Shown piece by piece: positions 33,403 to 43,755 of a stretch of 64,000 nucleotides of DNA. Numbering within the stretch: position 1 is the first letter of the stretch; the number at the start of each line of letters is the position of its first letter. This DNA is from Stenotrophomonas sp. ASS1 (lineage in GTDB: Bacteria; Pseudomonadota; Gammaproteobacteria; Xanthomonadales; Xanthomonadaceae): NCBI RefSeq assembly GCF_004346925.1, contig NZ_CP031167.1, positions 1,756,001-1,820,000 of the forward strand, written 5' to 3'. Under the pieces are notes generated by a model. It made no database searches, had not been told where the DNA came from, and saw nothing but the letters and a program-made list of their open reading frames with translations. A program made the position numbers and the translations under genes.

Positions 33403-34467
33403 ATGCACGGTTCTCCCGACCAGCTTGCCCCGCGTGCGCGCCATCTGCTGCGCACGCTGATCGCGCGTTACATCCAGGACGGCGAGCCGGTCGGCTCGCA
33501 GACGCTGGCGCGCGTGGCCGGGCTGGAGGTCAGTCCGGCCACCATCCGCAACATCCTGGGTGACCTGGAAGACCTGGGGCTGCTGGCCTCGCCGCACACC
33601 TCCGCCGGGCGCGTTCCGACCGCGCATGGCTACCGCGTGTTCGTCGACAGCCTGCTGCAGATGCAGCCGCCGGGCGAAGGCGAGCTGGCCCGGCTGCGCC
33701 AGGAACTGGCTGGCGGCGGCAGCACCCAGGCCCTGCTCGGCAGCGCCTCGGAGCTGTTGTCGGCGATGAGCCACTTCGTCGGCGTCGTCAGCGCGCCGCG
33801 ACGCGAGCAGTTCGCCTTCCGCCAGATCGACTTCGTGGCGCTGGACGGGCGCCGGGTGCTGGCGATCCTGGTGTTTGCCGACAACGAGGTGCAGAACCGC
33901 GTCATCGAGACCCGCCAGGAGTTCGCGCCGGGCCAGCTGGAGCAGGTCGCGAACTACCTCAATGCCCATTTCGCCGGCCTGCCGATGGCCGAGATCCGCA
34001 CTCGACTGCTGCTGGAACTGCGCGATGCCCGCTCCGAGCTGGAACAGCTGCTGGCGCACAGCATCGAACTGGCCGAACAGGCCCTGCAGCCGGCTGCCGA
34101 CGACATGCTGGTGGCGGGCCAGACCCGCCTGATGGGGGTGCAGGACCTGTCCGACCTGGAGCGCCTGCGCGAGCTGTTCGAGCTGTTCTCCAGCAAGCGC
34201 GAGATCCTGCAGCTGCTGGAGCGGACCATCCAGGCGCCCGGCGTGCGCATCTTCATCGGCGAGGAGACCGGGATGATGCCGCTGCAGGGCGTCTCGCTGG
34301 TCACTGCCCCTTACACGGCCAATGGCCAGGTGCTGGGCGTGCTGGGGGTGATCGGCCCCAAGCGGATGGCCTACGACCGCGTGATCCCGCTGGTCCAGGC
34401 TACCGCCGATGTACTGGGCGCGGCGTTTTCGCCAGCCGGCCGCCCGCCGGGAACATCCGACGCTTGA
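33403..34467 (+). CDS. hrcA: Heat-inducible transcription repressor HrcA
   Basis: The gene encodes 354 residues. The N-terminal winged helix (RHLLRTLIARYIQDGEPVGSQTLARVAGLEVSPATIRNILGDLEDLGLLASPHTSAGRVPTAHGYRVFVD) is the HrcA hallmark. The C-terminal YTANGQVLGVLGVIGPKRMAYDRVIPLV is the usual end. In many bacteria it represses heat-shock genes at CIRCE sites. It is the first gene of the hrcA-grpE-dnaK-dnaJ group. The MHGSPDQ start was preferred to an upstream ATG because it follows the predicted promoter. Confidence 0.95.
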   Translation: MHGSPDQLAPRARHLLRTLIARYIQDGEPVGSQTLARVAGLEVSPATIRNILGDLEDLGLLASPHTSAGRVPTAHGYRVFVDSLLQMQPPGEGELARLRQELAGGGSTQALLGSASELLSAMSHFVGVVSAPRREQFAFRQIDFVALDGRRVLAILVFADNEVQNRVIETRQEFAPGQLEQVANYLNAHFAGLPMAEIRTRLLLELRDARSELEQLLAHSIELAEQALQPAADDMLVAGQTRLMGVQDLSDLERLRELFELFSSKREILQLLERTIQAPGVRIFIGEETGMMPLQGVSLVTAPYTANGQVLGVLGVIGPKRMAYDRVIPLVQATADVLGAAFSPAGRPPGTSDA

Positions 34468-34530
34468 AACGCAGCATCCCGCCCACACTAGGGTGGGTGG
34501 AGGCGGAGATTGACCGCCAGGGACCCAGAC

Positions 34531-35046
34531 ATGAACCACGAACAGCCAGATATCGAATCCCAGCAGAGTGCCGCCGATGCGGCTGCCACCGCCGGCGTCA
34601 ACGACGAAGTCGAGCGCCTGCGCGCCGAAATCGAACAGGTCAAGGCCGATGCCCTGCGTGAGCGCGCCGACCTGGAGAACCAGCGCAAGCGCGTTGCCCG
34701 TGACATCGAACAGGCCCGCAAGTTCGCCAACGAGAAGCTGCTGGGCGATCTGCTCCCCGTGTTCGACAGCCTGGATGCCGGCCTGAAGGCCGCCGGCGAC
34801 GACCCGCACCCGCTGCGCGAAGGCCTGGAGCTGACCTACAAGCAGCTGCTGAAGGTGGCCGCCGACAACGGACTGGTCCTGCTGGACCCGATCGGCCAGC
34901 CGTTCAACCCGGAACACCACCAGGCCATCAGCCAGGTGCCGACGCCGGGCGCCGCCCCGGGCAGCGTGGTGACCGTGTTCCAGAAGGGCTACCTGCTCAA
35001 CGAGCGCCTGCTGCGGCCGGCGCTGGTGGTGGTGGCCGCCGATTGA
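34531..35046 (+). CDS. grpE: Nucleotide exchange factor GrpE
   Basis: The gene encodes 171 residues. The long N-terminal helix ([59 protein letters not shown]) and the beta-wing ([27 protein letters not shown]) are typical. It stimulates ADP release from DnaK. A second in-frame ATG 7 codons upstream exists; MNHEQP is the conventional start. Confidence 0.96.
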   Translation: MNHEQPDIESQQSAADAAATAGVNDEVERLRAEIEQVKADALRERADLENQRKRVARDIEQARKFANEKLLGDLLPVFDSLDAGLKAAGDDPHPLREGLELTYKQLLKVAADNGLVLLDPIGQPFNPEHHQAISQVPTPGAAPGSVVTVFQKGYLLNERLLRPALVVVAAD

Positions 35047-35098
35047 TCGGCCGGGCCGGGCTTTGCCCGGTCCCGGTTGTGCCAGGCCATGCCTGGCA
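35047..35098 (+). other. Hairpins after grpE
   Basis: Two palindromes follow the stop: a GC-rich CCGGG-type hairpin at about 35051-35076 and a smaller GCCAGGC/GCCTGGC hairpin around 35081-35097. Neither has a clear T-run, so they may be transcript stabilisers or partial terminators before the dnaK promoter. Confidence 0.4.
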
Positions 35099-35136
35099 AG
35101 GTTTTCCAGGCGCTGAACACAGCGTTCGGGAGACGG

Positions 35137-35165
35137 CTTGAATGTTCCACGAGCCTCCCCCACAT
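35137..35165 (+). promoter_or_regulatory. Predicted sigma-32 heat-shock promoter of dnaK
   Basis: CTTGAA (35137-35142), 15 bp, CCCCACAT (35158-35165) is close to the sigma-32 consensus. It lies 64 bp before the dnaK ATG. Confidence 0.75.
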
Positions 35166-35228
35166 CGTATTCATCCACCGGTCGAACGGCCGGACTGACA
35201 CCAACAAGCATCCTCAGGAGTCTCCCCC

Positions 35229-37151
35229 ATGGGCAAGATCATTGGTATCGACCTCGGCACCACCAACTCGTGCGTGGCGATCATGGACGGCGGCAAGGCC
35301 CGCGTCATCGAGAATTCGGAAGGCGATCGCACCACCCCGTCGATCGTCGCCTACACCAAGGACGGCGAAGTCCTGGTCGGTGCCTCGGCCAAGCGCCAGG
35401 CCGTGACCAACCCGAAGAACACCTTCTACGCGGTGAAGCGCCTGATCGGCCGCAAGTTCACCGACGCCGAAGTGCAGAAGGACATCGCGCACGTCCCGTA
35501 CAGCATCCTGGCCCATGACAATGGCGACGCCTGGGTGGCCACCAGCGACGGCAAGAAGATGGCTCCGCAGGAAATCTCGGCCAAGGTGCTGGAAAAGATG
35601 AAGAAGACCGCCGAGGACTTCCTCGGTGAGAAGGTCACCGAAGCGGTCATCACCGTGCCGGCCTACTTCAACGACAGCCAGCGCCAGGCAACCAAGGACG
35701 CCGGCCGCATCGCCGGCCTGGACGTCAAGCGCATCATCAACGAGCCGACCGCGGCCGCGCTGGCCTATGGCCTGGACAAGGGCGACAACAAGGATCGCAA
35801 GATCGTGGTGTACGACCTGGGCGGCGGCACCTTCGACGTCTCGGTGATCGAGATCGCCAACGTCGACGGTGAGAAGCAGTTCGAAGTGCTGGCCACCAAC
35901 GGTGACACCTTCCTGGGCGGCGAAGACTTCGACAACCGCGTCATCGAATACCTGGTTGAAGAGTTCAACAAGGACCAGGGCATCGACCTGCGCAAGGATC
36001 CGCTGGCCCTGCAGCGCCTGAAGGATGCTGCCGAGCGCGCCAAGATCGAGCTGTCCAGCGCCCAGCAGACCGAAGTGAACCTGCCGTACGTCACCGCTGA
36101 CGCGTCGGGTCCGAAGCACCTGAACATCAAGCTGACCCGCGCCAAGCTGGAAGCCCTGGTGGACGACCTGATCAAGAAGTCGATCGAGCCGTGCCGCGTC
36201 GCGCTGAACGATGCCGGCCTGCGTTCGAGCGACATCAGCGAAGTGATCCTGGTCGGTGGCCAGACCCGCATGCCGAAGGTGCAGCAGGCGGTGACCGAGT
36301 TCTTCGGCAAGGAACCGCGCAAGGACGTCAACCCGGACGAAGCCGTGGCACTGGGTGCGGCGATCCAGGGCGGCGTGCTCGGCGGCGACGTCAAGGACGT
36401 GCTGCTGCTGGACGTGACCCCGCTGTCGCTGGGCATCGAGACCATGGGCGGCGTGTTCACCAAGATCATCGAGAAGAACACCACCATCCCGACCAAGGCC
36501 TCGCAGGTGTTCTCCACCGCCGAGGACAACCAGTCGGCCGTGACCGTGCACGTGCTGCAGGGTGAGCGCGAACAGGCCCGCTTCAACAAGTCGCTGGCCA
36601 AGTTCGACCTGTCCGGCATCGAGCCGGCTCCGCGCGGCCTGCCGCAGGTGGAAGTGTCCTTCGACATCGACGCCAACGGCATCCTGCACGTGTCGGCCAA
36701 GGACAAGAAGACCAACAAGGAACAGAAGGTCGAGATCAAGGCTGGTTCGGGCCTGTCCGAGGAAGAGATCGCGCGCATGGTCGCCGACGCGGAAGCCAAC
36801 CGCGAAGAAGACAAGAAGTTCCAGGAGCTGGTGCAGGCCCGCAACCAGGCCGACGCCCTGATCCACGGCACCCGCAGCGCGATCACCGAGCACGGCAGCA
36901 AGGTCGGTGGCGAAGTGATCGGCAAGGTCGAGGCGGCCCTGGCCGACCTGGAAACCGCGATGAAGGGTGACGACAAGGCGCAGATCGAAGCCAAGTCGAA
37001 GGTGCTGGAGGAAGCCGGCCAGTCGCTGTTTGCCGCTGCTTCGGCCGACCAGGGCGGTGCCCCGGGTGCCGACGCTGGCAACGCCGGCAAGGCGCAGGAC
37101 GACGTGGTCGACGCCGAGTTCACCGAAGTCAAGGACGACAAGAAGTCCTGA
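35229..37151 (+). CDS. dnaK: Chaperone DnaK (Hsp70)
   Basis: The gene encodes 640 residues. [19 protein letters not shown] P-loop ([14 protein letters not shown]) at the N-terminus, [23 protein letters not shown] and [11 protein letters not shown] are Hsp70 signatures. The C-terminus is [11 protein letters not shown]. With DnaJ and GrpE it folds and protects proteins under stress. AGGAG precedes the ATG and a sigma-32-type promoter lies upstream. Confidence 0.99.
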   Translation: MGKIIGIDLGTTNSCVAIMDGGKARVIENSEGDRTTPSIVAYTKDGEVLVGASAKRQAVTNPKNTFYAVKRLIGRKFTDAEVQKDIAHVPYSILAHDNGDAWVATSDGKKMAPQEISAKVLEKMKKTAEDFLGEKVTEAVITVPAYFNDSQRQATKDAGRIAGLDVKRIINEPTAAALAYGLDKGDNKDRKIVVYDLGGGTFDVSVIEIANVDGEKQFEVLATNGDTFLGGEDFDNRVIEYLVEEFNKDQGIDLRKDPLALQRLKDAAERAKIELSSAQQTEVNLPYVTADASGPKHLNIKLTRAKLEALVDDLIKKSIEPCRVALNDAGLRSSDISEVILVGGQTRMPKVQQAVTEFFGKEPRKDVNPDEAVALGAAIQGGVLGGDVKDVLLLDVTPLSLGIETMGGVFTKIIEKNTTIPTKASQVFSTAEDNQSAVTVHVLQGEREQARFNKSLAKFDLSGIEPAPRGLPQVEVSFDIDANGILHVSAKDKKTNKEQKVEIKAGSGLSEEEIARMVADAEANREEDKKFQELVQARNQADALIHGTRSAITEHGSKVGGEVIGKVEAALADLETAMKGDDKAQIEAKSKVLEEAGQSLFAAASADQGGAPGADAGNAGKAQDDVVDAEFTEVKDDKKS

Positions 37152-37162
37152 TCCGGACCGAC

Positions 37163-37189
37163 ACGGGACGCTGGCCATCAGCGTCCCGT
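37163..37189. other. 11-bp hairpin between dnaK and dnaJ
   Basis: ACGGGACGCTG (37163-37173) pairs perfectly with CAGCGTCCCGT (37179-37189) over a 5-nt loop. There is no T-run, so it may slow degradation or partly end transcription to give more DnaK than DnaJ; inference only. Confidence 0.5.
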
Positions 37190-37305
37190 TGTCGCATCAG
37201 GGTCCTGACCGCCCACCGGCGTGTCGGGGCGCCCGACGCAAGAGCGGACCTGGTTCCGCTCTTCCGCTTTGACGAATCCCGACTTTCCGGAACCCGATTC
37301 ACGAT

Positions 37306-38430
37306 ATGAGCAAGCGCGATTACTACGAAGTGCTGGGCGTTGCCCGCACCGCCACCGACGACGAGCTGAAGAAGGCCTACCGTCGCTGCGCGATGAAGTT
37401 CCACCCGGACCGCAACCCGGGTGATGCGGCGGCCGAAGCCTCCTTCAAGGAGTGCAAGGAAGCCTACGAAGTGCTGTCCGACGGCAACAAGCGCCGCATG
37501 TACGACAGCCACGGCCACGCCGCGTTCGAGCACGGCATGGGCGGTGGTGGTCCGGGCGGCCCGGACATGAACGATATCTTCGGCGATATCTTCGGCAACA
37601 TCTTTGGCGGTGGCGGCGGTGGTCCGCGCCAGGCCCGTCGCGGCGCCGACATCGGCTACGTGATGGAACTGGACCTGGAAGAGGCCGTGCGCGGCGTCGA
37701 GCGCCGCATCGAGATCCCGACCCTGGCCGAATGCGGCGACTGCGATGGCAGTGGCTCCGAAGACGGCAAGGTCGAGACCTGCAACGTGTGCCATGGCCGT
37801 GGCCAGGTGCGCATCCAGCGCGGCATCTTCGCCATGCAGCAGGCCTGCCACAACTGCGGCGGCCGCGGCCAGATTATCGCCAAGCCCTGCAAGACCTGCC
37901 ACGGCAATGGCCGTGTCGAGGAAGACAAGGTGCTGTCGGTGAAGGTGCCGGCGGGCGTCGATACCGGCGACCGCATCCGCCTGCAGGGCGAGGGCGAGGC
38001 CGGCCCGGCCGGTACGCCGCCGGGCGACCTGTACGTGGAAGTGCGCGTGCGCGAGCATGCGATCTTCCAGCGCGATGGCGACGACCTGCACTGCGAAGTG
38101 CCGATCCGCATCTCGCAGGCGGCACTGGGTGACACCGTGCGCGTGGCCACCCTGGGCGGCGAAGCGGAGATCCGCATTCCGGCCGAGACCCAGACCGGCA
38201 AGCTGTTCCGCCTGCGTGGCAAGGGCGTGCGTTCGGTACGCAGCCGCAGCGAAGGCGACCTGTACTGCCGTGTGGTGGTGGAGACCCCGGTCAACCTCAC
38301 CAACGAACAGCGCAAGCTGCTGGAGCAGTTCGAAGCCACCTTCGTCGGCGAGGAAGCGCGCAAGCATTCGCCGAAGTCGGCCACCTTCATGGATGGCGTG
38401 AAGGGCTTCTGGGACCGGATGACGTCCTGA
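37306..38430 (+). CDS. dnaJ: Chaperone DnaJ (Hsp40)
   Basis: The gene encodes 374 residues. The J-domain has [35 protein letters not shown] with HPD; the Gly/Phe-rich linker is [26 protein letters not shown]. Four CxxCxGxG-type zinc motifs follow ([32 protein letters not shown]). It hands substrates to DnaK and stimulates its ATPase. Confidence 0.98.
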   Translation: MSKRDYYEVLGVARTATDDELKKAYRRCAMKFHPDRNPGDAAAEASFKECKEAYEVLSDGNKRRMYDSHGHAAFEHGMGGGGPGGPDMNDIFGDIFGNIFGGGGGGPRQARRGADIGYVMELDLEEAVRGVERRIEIPTLAECGDCDGSGSEDGKVETCNVCHGRGQVRIQRGIFAMQQACHNCGGRGQIIAKPCKTCHGNGRVEEDKVLSVKVPAGVDTGDRIRLQGEGEAGPAGTPPGDLYVEVRVREHAIFQRDGDDLHCEVPIRISQAALGDTVRVATLGGEAEIRIPAETQTGKLFRLRGKGVRSVRSRSEGDLYCRVVVETPVNLTNEQRKLLEQFEATFVGEEARKHSPKSATFMDGVKGFWDRMTS

Positions 38431-38454
38431 GTTTTTCCATGGAAGCGTAGAACG

Positions 38455-38517
38455 GTAGCGCCGGGCCATGCCCGGCGTTGTCGTTTGTGGTGTAGTAGAT
38501 CCACGCCATGCGTGGAT
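38455..38517. repeat. Two SMAG/REP elements after dnaJ
   Basis: GTAGCGCCGGGCC-type at 38455-38477 and GTAGATCCACGCC-type at 38495-38517 lie between dnaJ and the convergent AraC gene. Confidence 0.8.
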
Positions 38518-38530
38518 GCCGTTCAAAGGA

Positions 38531-39328
38531 TCATCGGAAGAAGGCCGCCGGCGTCTGCCCCAGCTGCCGCTTGAACATGCTGGTGAACGCGCTGGGGCTG
38601 TCGTAACCCATCGCCAGCGCGACATCGATGACCTTGTCGCCGACCGCCAGTCGCTCCAGGGCGGCCAGCAGCCGCGCCTGCTGCCGCCACTGCCCGAAGG
38701 TCATGCCCAGTTCACTGGCGAAATGACGCTGGATGGTTTTCACGTCCACCTGCAGCGCCTGCGCCCAGTCCTGCAGGGTGGCGTCGTCGCCGGGATGTTT
38801 CTGGATGTGCTGGCAGATCCGCTGCAGGCGCGGGTCGGAGGGCGAGGGCAGGTGTAGCGGCAGCACGTCCATGCGGTGCAGCTCGTCCAGCAGCAGGCGC
38901 ACCACGCGGCCGTCGCGGCTGTCATCCACATGCGCGGTCTCGATCAGGCTGGCGGCGAGCAGCAGCTCGCGCAGCAGCGGCGCTACCTGTACCGCGAACG
39001 CCTCGTCCGGCAGCTGCGGCGCGAAATCCGGTTCCACGTACAGGCTGCGCATATGCACCTCAGCGATGCAGTCCACCGCATGGGCCATGCCGGCCGGCAC
39101 CCAGATCGCGCGGGTCGAGGGCACCACCCAGCGGCCGCCGTCCGCACGCACCACCATCAGTCCGGACATGGCGAACACCAGCTGGTGACGGCGATGCCGG
39201 TGGGGCGCGATGTGGGTGCCGGGTTTGTAGTGGCGGGCGCGGCAGGTCACCGGGCGGTGTACCGGAACCTCGTTCCACGGTGCAGTCTCGCGGACCGGGC
39301 AGGGAGTGTCCTTTTTGCGATATGCCAT
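38531..39328 (-). CDS. AraC-family transcriptional regulator
   Basis: The gene encodes 265 residues: N-terminal cupin (YKPGTHIAPHRHRRHQLVFAMSGLMVV ... RAIWVPAGMAHAVDC) and C-terminal AraC helix-turn-helix pair (LQDWAQALQVDVKTIQRHFASELGMTFGQWRQQARLLAALERLAVGDKVIDVALAMGYDSPSAFTSMFKRQLGQTPAAF). It is divergent from the MFS exporter gene and is likely its regulator. MAYRKKD was chosen as start over an upstream ATG as it directly precedes the conserved part. Confidence 0.9.
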   Translation of the reverse strand: MAYRKKDTPCPVRETAPWNEVPVHRPVTCRARHYKPGTHIAPHRHRRHQLVFAMSGLMVVRADGGRWVVPSTRAIWVPAGMAHAVDCIAEVHMRSLYVEPDFAPQLPDEAFAVQVAPLLRELLLAASLIETAHVDDSRDGRVVRLLLDELHRMDVLPLHLPSPSDPRLQRICQHIQKHPGDDATLQDWAQALQVDVKTIQRHFASELGMTFGQWRQQARLLAALERLAVGDKVIDVALAMGYDSPSAFTSMFKRQLGQTPAAFFR

Positions 39329-39400
39329 GACCCGAACGCGGCAGAAGGGAGGGGGAGGCCACCGTAGCATGCGTGGCTCGCCCCCAACCTGACTGTGTCC

Positions 39401-40600
39401 ATGTCGACCCTGGCTTCTCCCGCAACGACCTCACGCCCGGTGGCCCCCGGCGTGCTGGCAGCCATTTCCACCTCGCATGTCGTCAACGACATGATGCAGT
39501 CGCTGATCCTGGCCATCTATCCAGTGATCAAGGGCGGCTTCAACCTGAGCTTCACCCAGATCGGCCTGATCACGCTGACCTACCAGCTGACCGCCTCGAT
39601 CTTCCAGCCCTTGATCGGCATGGCCACCGACCGTCGCCCAGCCCCGTACTCGCTGCCGATCGGCATGGCCTCGACCCTGTGCGGCATGCTGCTGCTCGGC
39701 TTCGCACCGAACTACGCGGTGGTGCTGATGGCGGCGGCGATGGTCGGCATTGGCTCGGCCATCTTCCATCCGGAAGCCTCGCGCATCGCGCGACTGGCCT
39801 CGGGCGGCCGTCACGGCTTCGCGCAGTCGGTGTTCCAGGTGGGTGGCAATTTCGGAACAGCGCTCGGCCCGTTGATCGCCGCCGCAGTGATCGTGCCGTA
39901 TGGCCAGCACGCCGCATCGTGGTTTGCCGGTGCTGCCCTGATCGGCATCGCATTGCTGACCTATGTCGGCCGCTGGTACGCGTTGCATCTGGGTACGCCT
40001 CGACCGGTCAGCACGGCTGCGATGGCACCGCGGCATCCGTCTCGCACCGTGGCCAAGGTGCTGGCGATCCTGCTGGTGCTGATCTTCAGCAAGTACTTCT
40101 ACATGGCCAGCATCGGCAGCTACTTCACCTTCTACCTGATCCATCACTTCGGCATTCCGGTGGCGCAGGCCCAGCTGCATCTGTTCGCGTTCCTGGTGGC
40201 GTCCGCCGCCGGCGGCTTCCTTGGTGGCCCGCTGGGTGACCGCATCGGCCGCAAGCCGATCATCTGGACCTCGATCCTGGGCGTGGCCCCGTTCGCGCTG
40301 ATGCTGCCGCATGCGGACCTGCTGTGGACGACGGTGCTGGCGGTGCTGATCGGCTTCGTGCTGTCCTCGGCGTTCTCGGCGATCGTGGTGTACGCGCAGG
40401 AAATGATGCCGCACCGCATCGGCATGGTGTCCGGCCTGTTCTTCGGCTTCGCCTTCGGCATGGGCGGGCTTGGGGCGGCTGTGCTGGGCCTGCTGGCGGA
40501 CAAGACCAGCATCGAGTACGTCTACCAGTTGACCGCGTTCCTGCCGCTGTTGGGTATCGTGGCGGCGTGGCTGCCACCGTCGCGGCCTGCTGCTCACTGA
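39401..40600 (+). CDS. MFS transporter, fosmidomycin-resistance (Fsr)-like
   Basis: The gene encodes 399 residues with about 12 membrane spans. HVVNDMMQSLILAIYPVIKGGFNLSFTQIGLITLTYQLTASIFQPLIGMATDRRP near the N-terminus is the Fsr-type opening, and PLGDRIGRKPIIW is the MFS loop 8-9 motif. The likely role is efflux of small molecules. ATG 39401 was chosen; a GTG two codons upstream is possible. The gene is divergent from the AraC regulator. Confidence 0.88.
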   Translation: MSTLASPATTSRPVAPGVLAAISTSHVVNDMMQSLILAIYPVIKGGFNLSFTQIGLITLTYQLTASIFQPLIGMATDRRPAPYSLPIGMASTLCGMLLLGFAPNYAVVLMAAAMVGIGSAIFHPEASRIARLASGGRHGFAQSVFQVGGNFGTALGPLIAAAVIVPYGQHAASWFAGAALIGIALLTYVGRWYALHLGTPRPVSTAAMAPRHPSRTVAKVLAILLVLIFSKYFYMASIGSYFTFYLIHHFGIPVAQAQLHLFAFLVASAAGGFLGGPLGDRIGRKPIIWTSILGVAPFALMLPHADLLWTTVLAVLIGFVLSSAFSAIVVYAQEMMPHRIGMVSGLFFGFAFGMGGLGAAVLGLLADKTSIEYVYQLTAFLPLLGIVAAWLPPSRPAAH

Positions 40601-40613
40601 GGGGTTTTGGTTT

Positions 40614-41164
<551 letters not shown>

Positions 41165-41194
41165 CGAAAACTCCCTTGGGCGTAGAATGCGGGC

Positions 41195-42103
41195 ATGAGC
41201 GAATCCCTTGATAACCACCTGGTCCACGGCCGCCGCCAGCGGCCCGATGGCCCGTCGCCGATCGATGTCATCTCGGTCCAGTCGCAACTTGTCTACGGCC
41301 ACGCCGGCAACAGCGCCGCCGTACCGCCGATGCGTGCGCTCGGTGTGCGCGTCGCGGAAATTCCGACCGTGTTGCTGAGCAATGCGCCGTTCTACGACAC
41401 CACGCGCGGTCGGGTGCTGCCCGCCGACTGGTTCGCCGACCTGCTGCTGGGCACCCACGAGCGCGGCCTGCCGCAGCGGGCGAAAATGCTGGTTTCCGGC
41501 TACTTCGGCAGCACCGCCAACGGTGCCGCCTTCGCCGACTGGCTGGACAACATCCTGCCGGTCTGTCCGCAGCTGCGTTACTGCCTGGATCCGGTGATTG
41601 GTGACACCCACACCGGCCCCTACGTGGAACCGGGCCTGGAAGCGATCTTCGCCGAGCGATTGCTGCCGCATGCCTGGCTGGTGACCCCGAACGCCTTCGA
41701 ACTGAATCGTCTGACCGGTATGCCGGCACTGGCCGAGGCCGATGCCATCGCCGCCGCGCGCACGCTGCTGGACCGTGGCCCGCACTGGGTGATCGCGCAC
41801 AGCGTGGGCGGTAACCCGGGTGAGCTGGTGACCCTGGCGGTCGGTCGCGAGGAAACCTGGCGCTGGACTTCGCCGCTGCTGCCGGTGGACGTGGCCGGCA
41901 CCGGTGACGTGCTGATGTCGCTGGTGGTGTCGTTCCTGTTGCGAGGTGAATCGATGCAGCAGGCGATTTCGCGTGCGATTGCCGGTACCCACGCGGCGCT
42001 GGAGGCGACTCTGGACAATGGCTTCGAAGAGTTCGACGTGATCGCGGCGGCGCCTGCCGCACTGGCCGAAGGCACGCGCTTCCGCGCCGAACGCGTGGCA
42101 TGA
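41195..42103 (+). CDS. pdxY: Pyridoxal kinase
   Basis: The gene encodes 302 residues. IDVISVQSQLVYGHAGNSAAVPPMRALGVRVAEIPTVLLSNAPFYD is the PdxY/PdxK opening; YCLDPVIGD and TPNAFELNRLTG are middle signatures; VDVAGTGDVLMSLVVSFLLRG is the ribokinase-type anion hole. It phosphorylates pyridoxal to PLP. Its stop overlaps the start of the prephenate dehydrogenase gene. Confidence 0.92.
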   Translation: MSESLDNHLVHGRRQRPDGPSPIDVISVQSQLVYGHAGNSAAVPPMRALGVRVAEIPTVLLSNAPFYDTTRGRVLPADWFADLLLGTHERGLPQRAKMLVSGYFGSTANGAAFADWLDNILPVCPQLRYCLDPVIGDTHTGPYVEPGLEAIFAERLLPHAWLVTPNAFELNRLTGMPALAEADAIAAARTLLDRGPHWVIAHSVGGNPGELVTLAVGREETWRWTSPLLPVDVAGTGDVLMSLVVSFLLRGESMQQAISRAIAGTHAALEATLDNGFEEFDVIAAAPAALAEGTRFRAERVA

Positions 42104-43224
42104 GCAGCTTGCTCGAACGCACGCCGCGCACGGTCGGCATCGTCGGCAGTGCCGGCGCCTATGGGCGCTGGCTGAGCCGCTTCTTCCAGCAGCACATGCA
42201 GCTGCAGGTGATCGGCCACGATCCGGCCGATCCGGACTCGCATACGCCGGAACAGCTGCTGGCGCAGGCCGACGTGCTGGTGTTCTCGGCACCGATCCGG
42301 CATACGCCGGCTCTGATTGCCGAGTACGTGCGGCAGTCGGCCGGCCGTGAGCAGGACCGGCTGTGGCTGGACGTGACCTCGGTGAAGGAAGCGCCGGTGC
42401 AGGCGATGCTGGCCTCTCAAGCCGAAGTGGTCGGCCTGCACCCGATGACCGCGCCACCCAAGGCGCCGACCCTGAAGGGCCGGGTGATGGTGGTCTGCGA
42501 AGCGCGGCTGCAGCACTGGCAGCCATGGGTCGATACGCTGTGCACGGCGCTGCAGGCCGAGTGCGTGCGGGCCACGCCGCAGCACCACGACCAGATGATG
42601 GCGCTGGTGCAGGCGATGGTGCATGCCACCCACTTGGCCCAGGCCGGCGTGCTGCGCCAGTACCAGCCGCAGCTGGGCGATCTGGCCGCGATGATGCCGT
42701 ACCGTTCGGCATCGTTCGAGCTGGACACGGCGATCATCTCGCGCATCCTGTCGCTCAACCCGGCGATCTACGAAGACATCCAGTTCGGTAACCCGTACGT
42801 GGCGCCGATGCTGGAACGGCTGGTCGGCCAGCTGCAGGCCCTGCAGGCGCAGGTCGGGCAGGGCGACGACCGTGCGCGTGGTGAATTCCGCGAGCAGCTG
42901 CTGTCGGCCAACCGCAGTGCCTTCGGTGAGCAGGCGCTGGCGGACGGCAACTACACCTTTGAACGCGTGGGTTATCTGCTGGCTGACCTGACCGAGCGCA
43001 ACGCGTTGTCGGTGCACCTGCCGGAGGACCGGCCAGGCTCACTGCGTGAGCTGCTGAACGTGTTCGAGCAGCATCGCATCAGCCTGGCTTCGATCCATTC
43101 CTCGCGCACGCCTGGTGGCGAAGTGCATTTCCGCATCGGGTTCGTGGCCGGCAGCGATGCTGCGGCGATCACCCGGGCCGCAACCGACGTGGACGCCAGC
43201 GGCATCGGGCGGGTACTGGGCTGA
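42100..43224 (+). CDS. tyrA: Prephenate dehydrogenase with C-terminal ACT domain
   Basis: The gene encodes 374 residues. The N-terminal Rossmann part (RTVGIVGSAGAYGRWLSRFF) and VGLHPMTAPPKAPTLKGRVMVVC with catalytic-type His-Pro-Met are of the TyrA family. The C-terminal region from about residue 300 (RNALSVHLPEDRPGSLRELLNVFEQHRISLASIHSSRTPGGEVHFRIGFVA) is an ACT domain, which probably senses tyrosine. The pathway is tyrosine synthesis. It overlaps the pdxY stop. Confidence 0.88.
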   Translation: MSSLLERTPRTVGIVGSAGAYGRWLSRFFQQHMQLQVIGHDPADPDSHTPEQLLAQADVLVFSAPIRHTPALIAEYVRQSAGREQDRLWLDVTSVKEAPVQAMLASQAEVVGLHPMTAPPKAPTLKGRVMVVCEARLQHWQPWVDTLCTALQAECVRATPQHHDQMMALVQAMVHATHLAQAGVLRQYQPQLGDLAAMMPYRSASFELDTAIISRILSLNPAIYEDIQFGNPYVAPMLERLVGQLQALQAQVGQGDDRARGEFREQLLSANRSAFGEQALADGNYTFERVGYLLADLTERNALSVHLPEDRPGSLRELLNVFEQHRISLASIHSSRTPGGEVHFRIGFVAGSDAAAITRAATDVDASGIGRVLG

Positions 43225-43336
43225 ATTCATCCACAGGCGGTGTGGATGGTTCCTGAGCAAACGTGTGGATAACCTTGCTCAGGCCTTGGCAGCAAAGGCT
43301 GTCAAGATGCTTGGTGAAAAATTGATCACGCCTTTT

Positions 43337-43486
43337 GTAGCGTCGAGCCACGCTCGATTGCCCTTGGCAAAAGGCGTGTCGACCAAGGTCGACACCTACC
43401 AGAGGCAAGAAAGCGGGTCGATCAAGGTCGACACCCGCCAGAGCGGGGCGATACGAAATCCGGTAGCGCCGGGGCCATGCCCGGCG
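43337..43486. repeat. REP-type palindromes between tyrA and the small gene
   Basis: Four palindromes lie here: GTAGCGTCGAGCC-type at 43337-43358, the inverse of a GTAGGTGTCGACC-type at 43376-43399, a related palindrome at 43414-43438, and GTAGCGCCGGGGCC-type at 43463-43486. The GTGTCGACC family is the same as the centre of the composite elements. No other feature is seen in the spacer. Confidence 0.75.
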
Positions 43487-43490
43487 AACC

Positions 43491-43685
43491 TCAGATCGTC
43501 AGCCGCAGCTCGCCGCCACTGGTGGTGAACTCGCGGCCATCGCGCACCAGCGGCCGCCCGTCATCCAGTTCGTAGCGTGGCGTGGCTTCGGAGTGATGCC
43601 CGCTGCCATTCGCCTCGGGCTTGAACTCGATGATGATGTGGCTTTCGCCGTTGCTGTCGACAGCGGGGAACTGACGGAACGACAT
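43491..43685 (-). CDS. Small hypothetical protein
   Basis: The gene encodes 64 residues (MSFRQFPAVDSNGESHIIIEFKPEANGSGHHSEATPRYELDDGRPLVRDGREFTTSGGELRLTI). A strong ribosome site, AAGGAGGT, lies 7 nt upstream of the ATG, which supports it as real. It is beta-rich; no family recognised. Confidence 0.7.
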   Translation of the reverse strand: MSFRQFPAVDSNGESHIIIEFKPEANGSGHHSEATPRYELDDGRPLVRDGREFTTSGGELRLTI

Positions 43686-43755
43686 CGTGAACCTCCTTCA
43701 GCGGATGCGGTTGTTGCGCGGCCAGCTTGGCCGCGCCGATGTTAGCCGGACGTCA

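Noticed and set aside
34934..35228. CIRCE element for HrcA near grpE/dnaK
   Set aside because: No TTAGCACTC-N9-GAGTGCTAA-like inverted repeat seen; the spacer instead has a sigma-32-type promoter.
37163..37189. Rho-independent terminator between dnaK and dnaJ
   Set aside because: Perfect hairpin but no T-run follows, so kept as hairpin of unknown role only.
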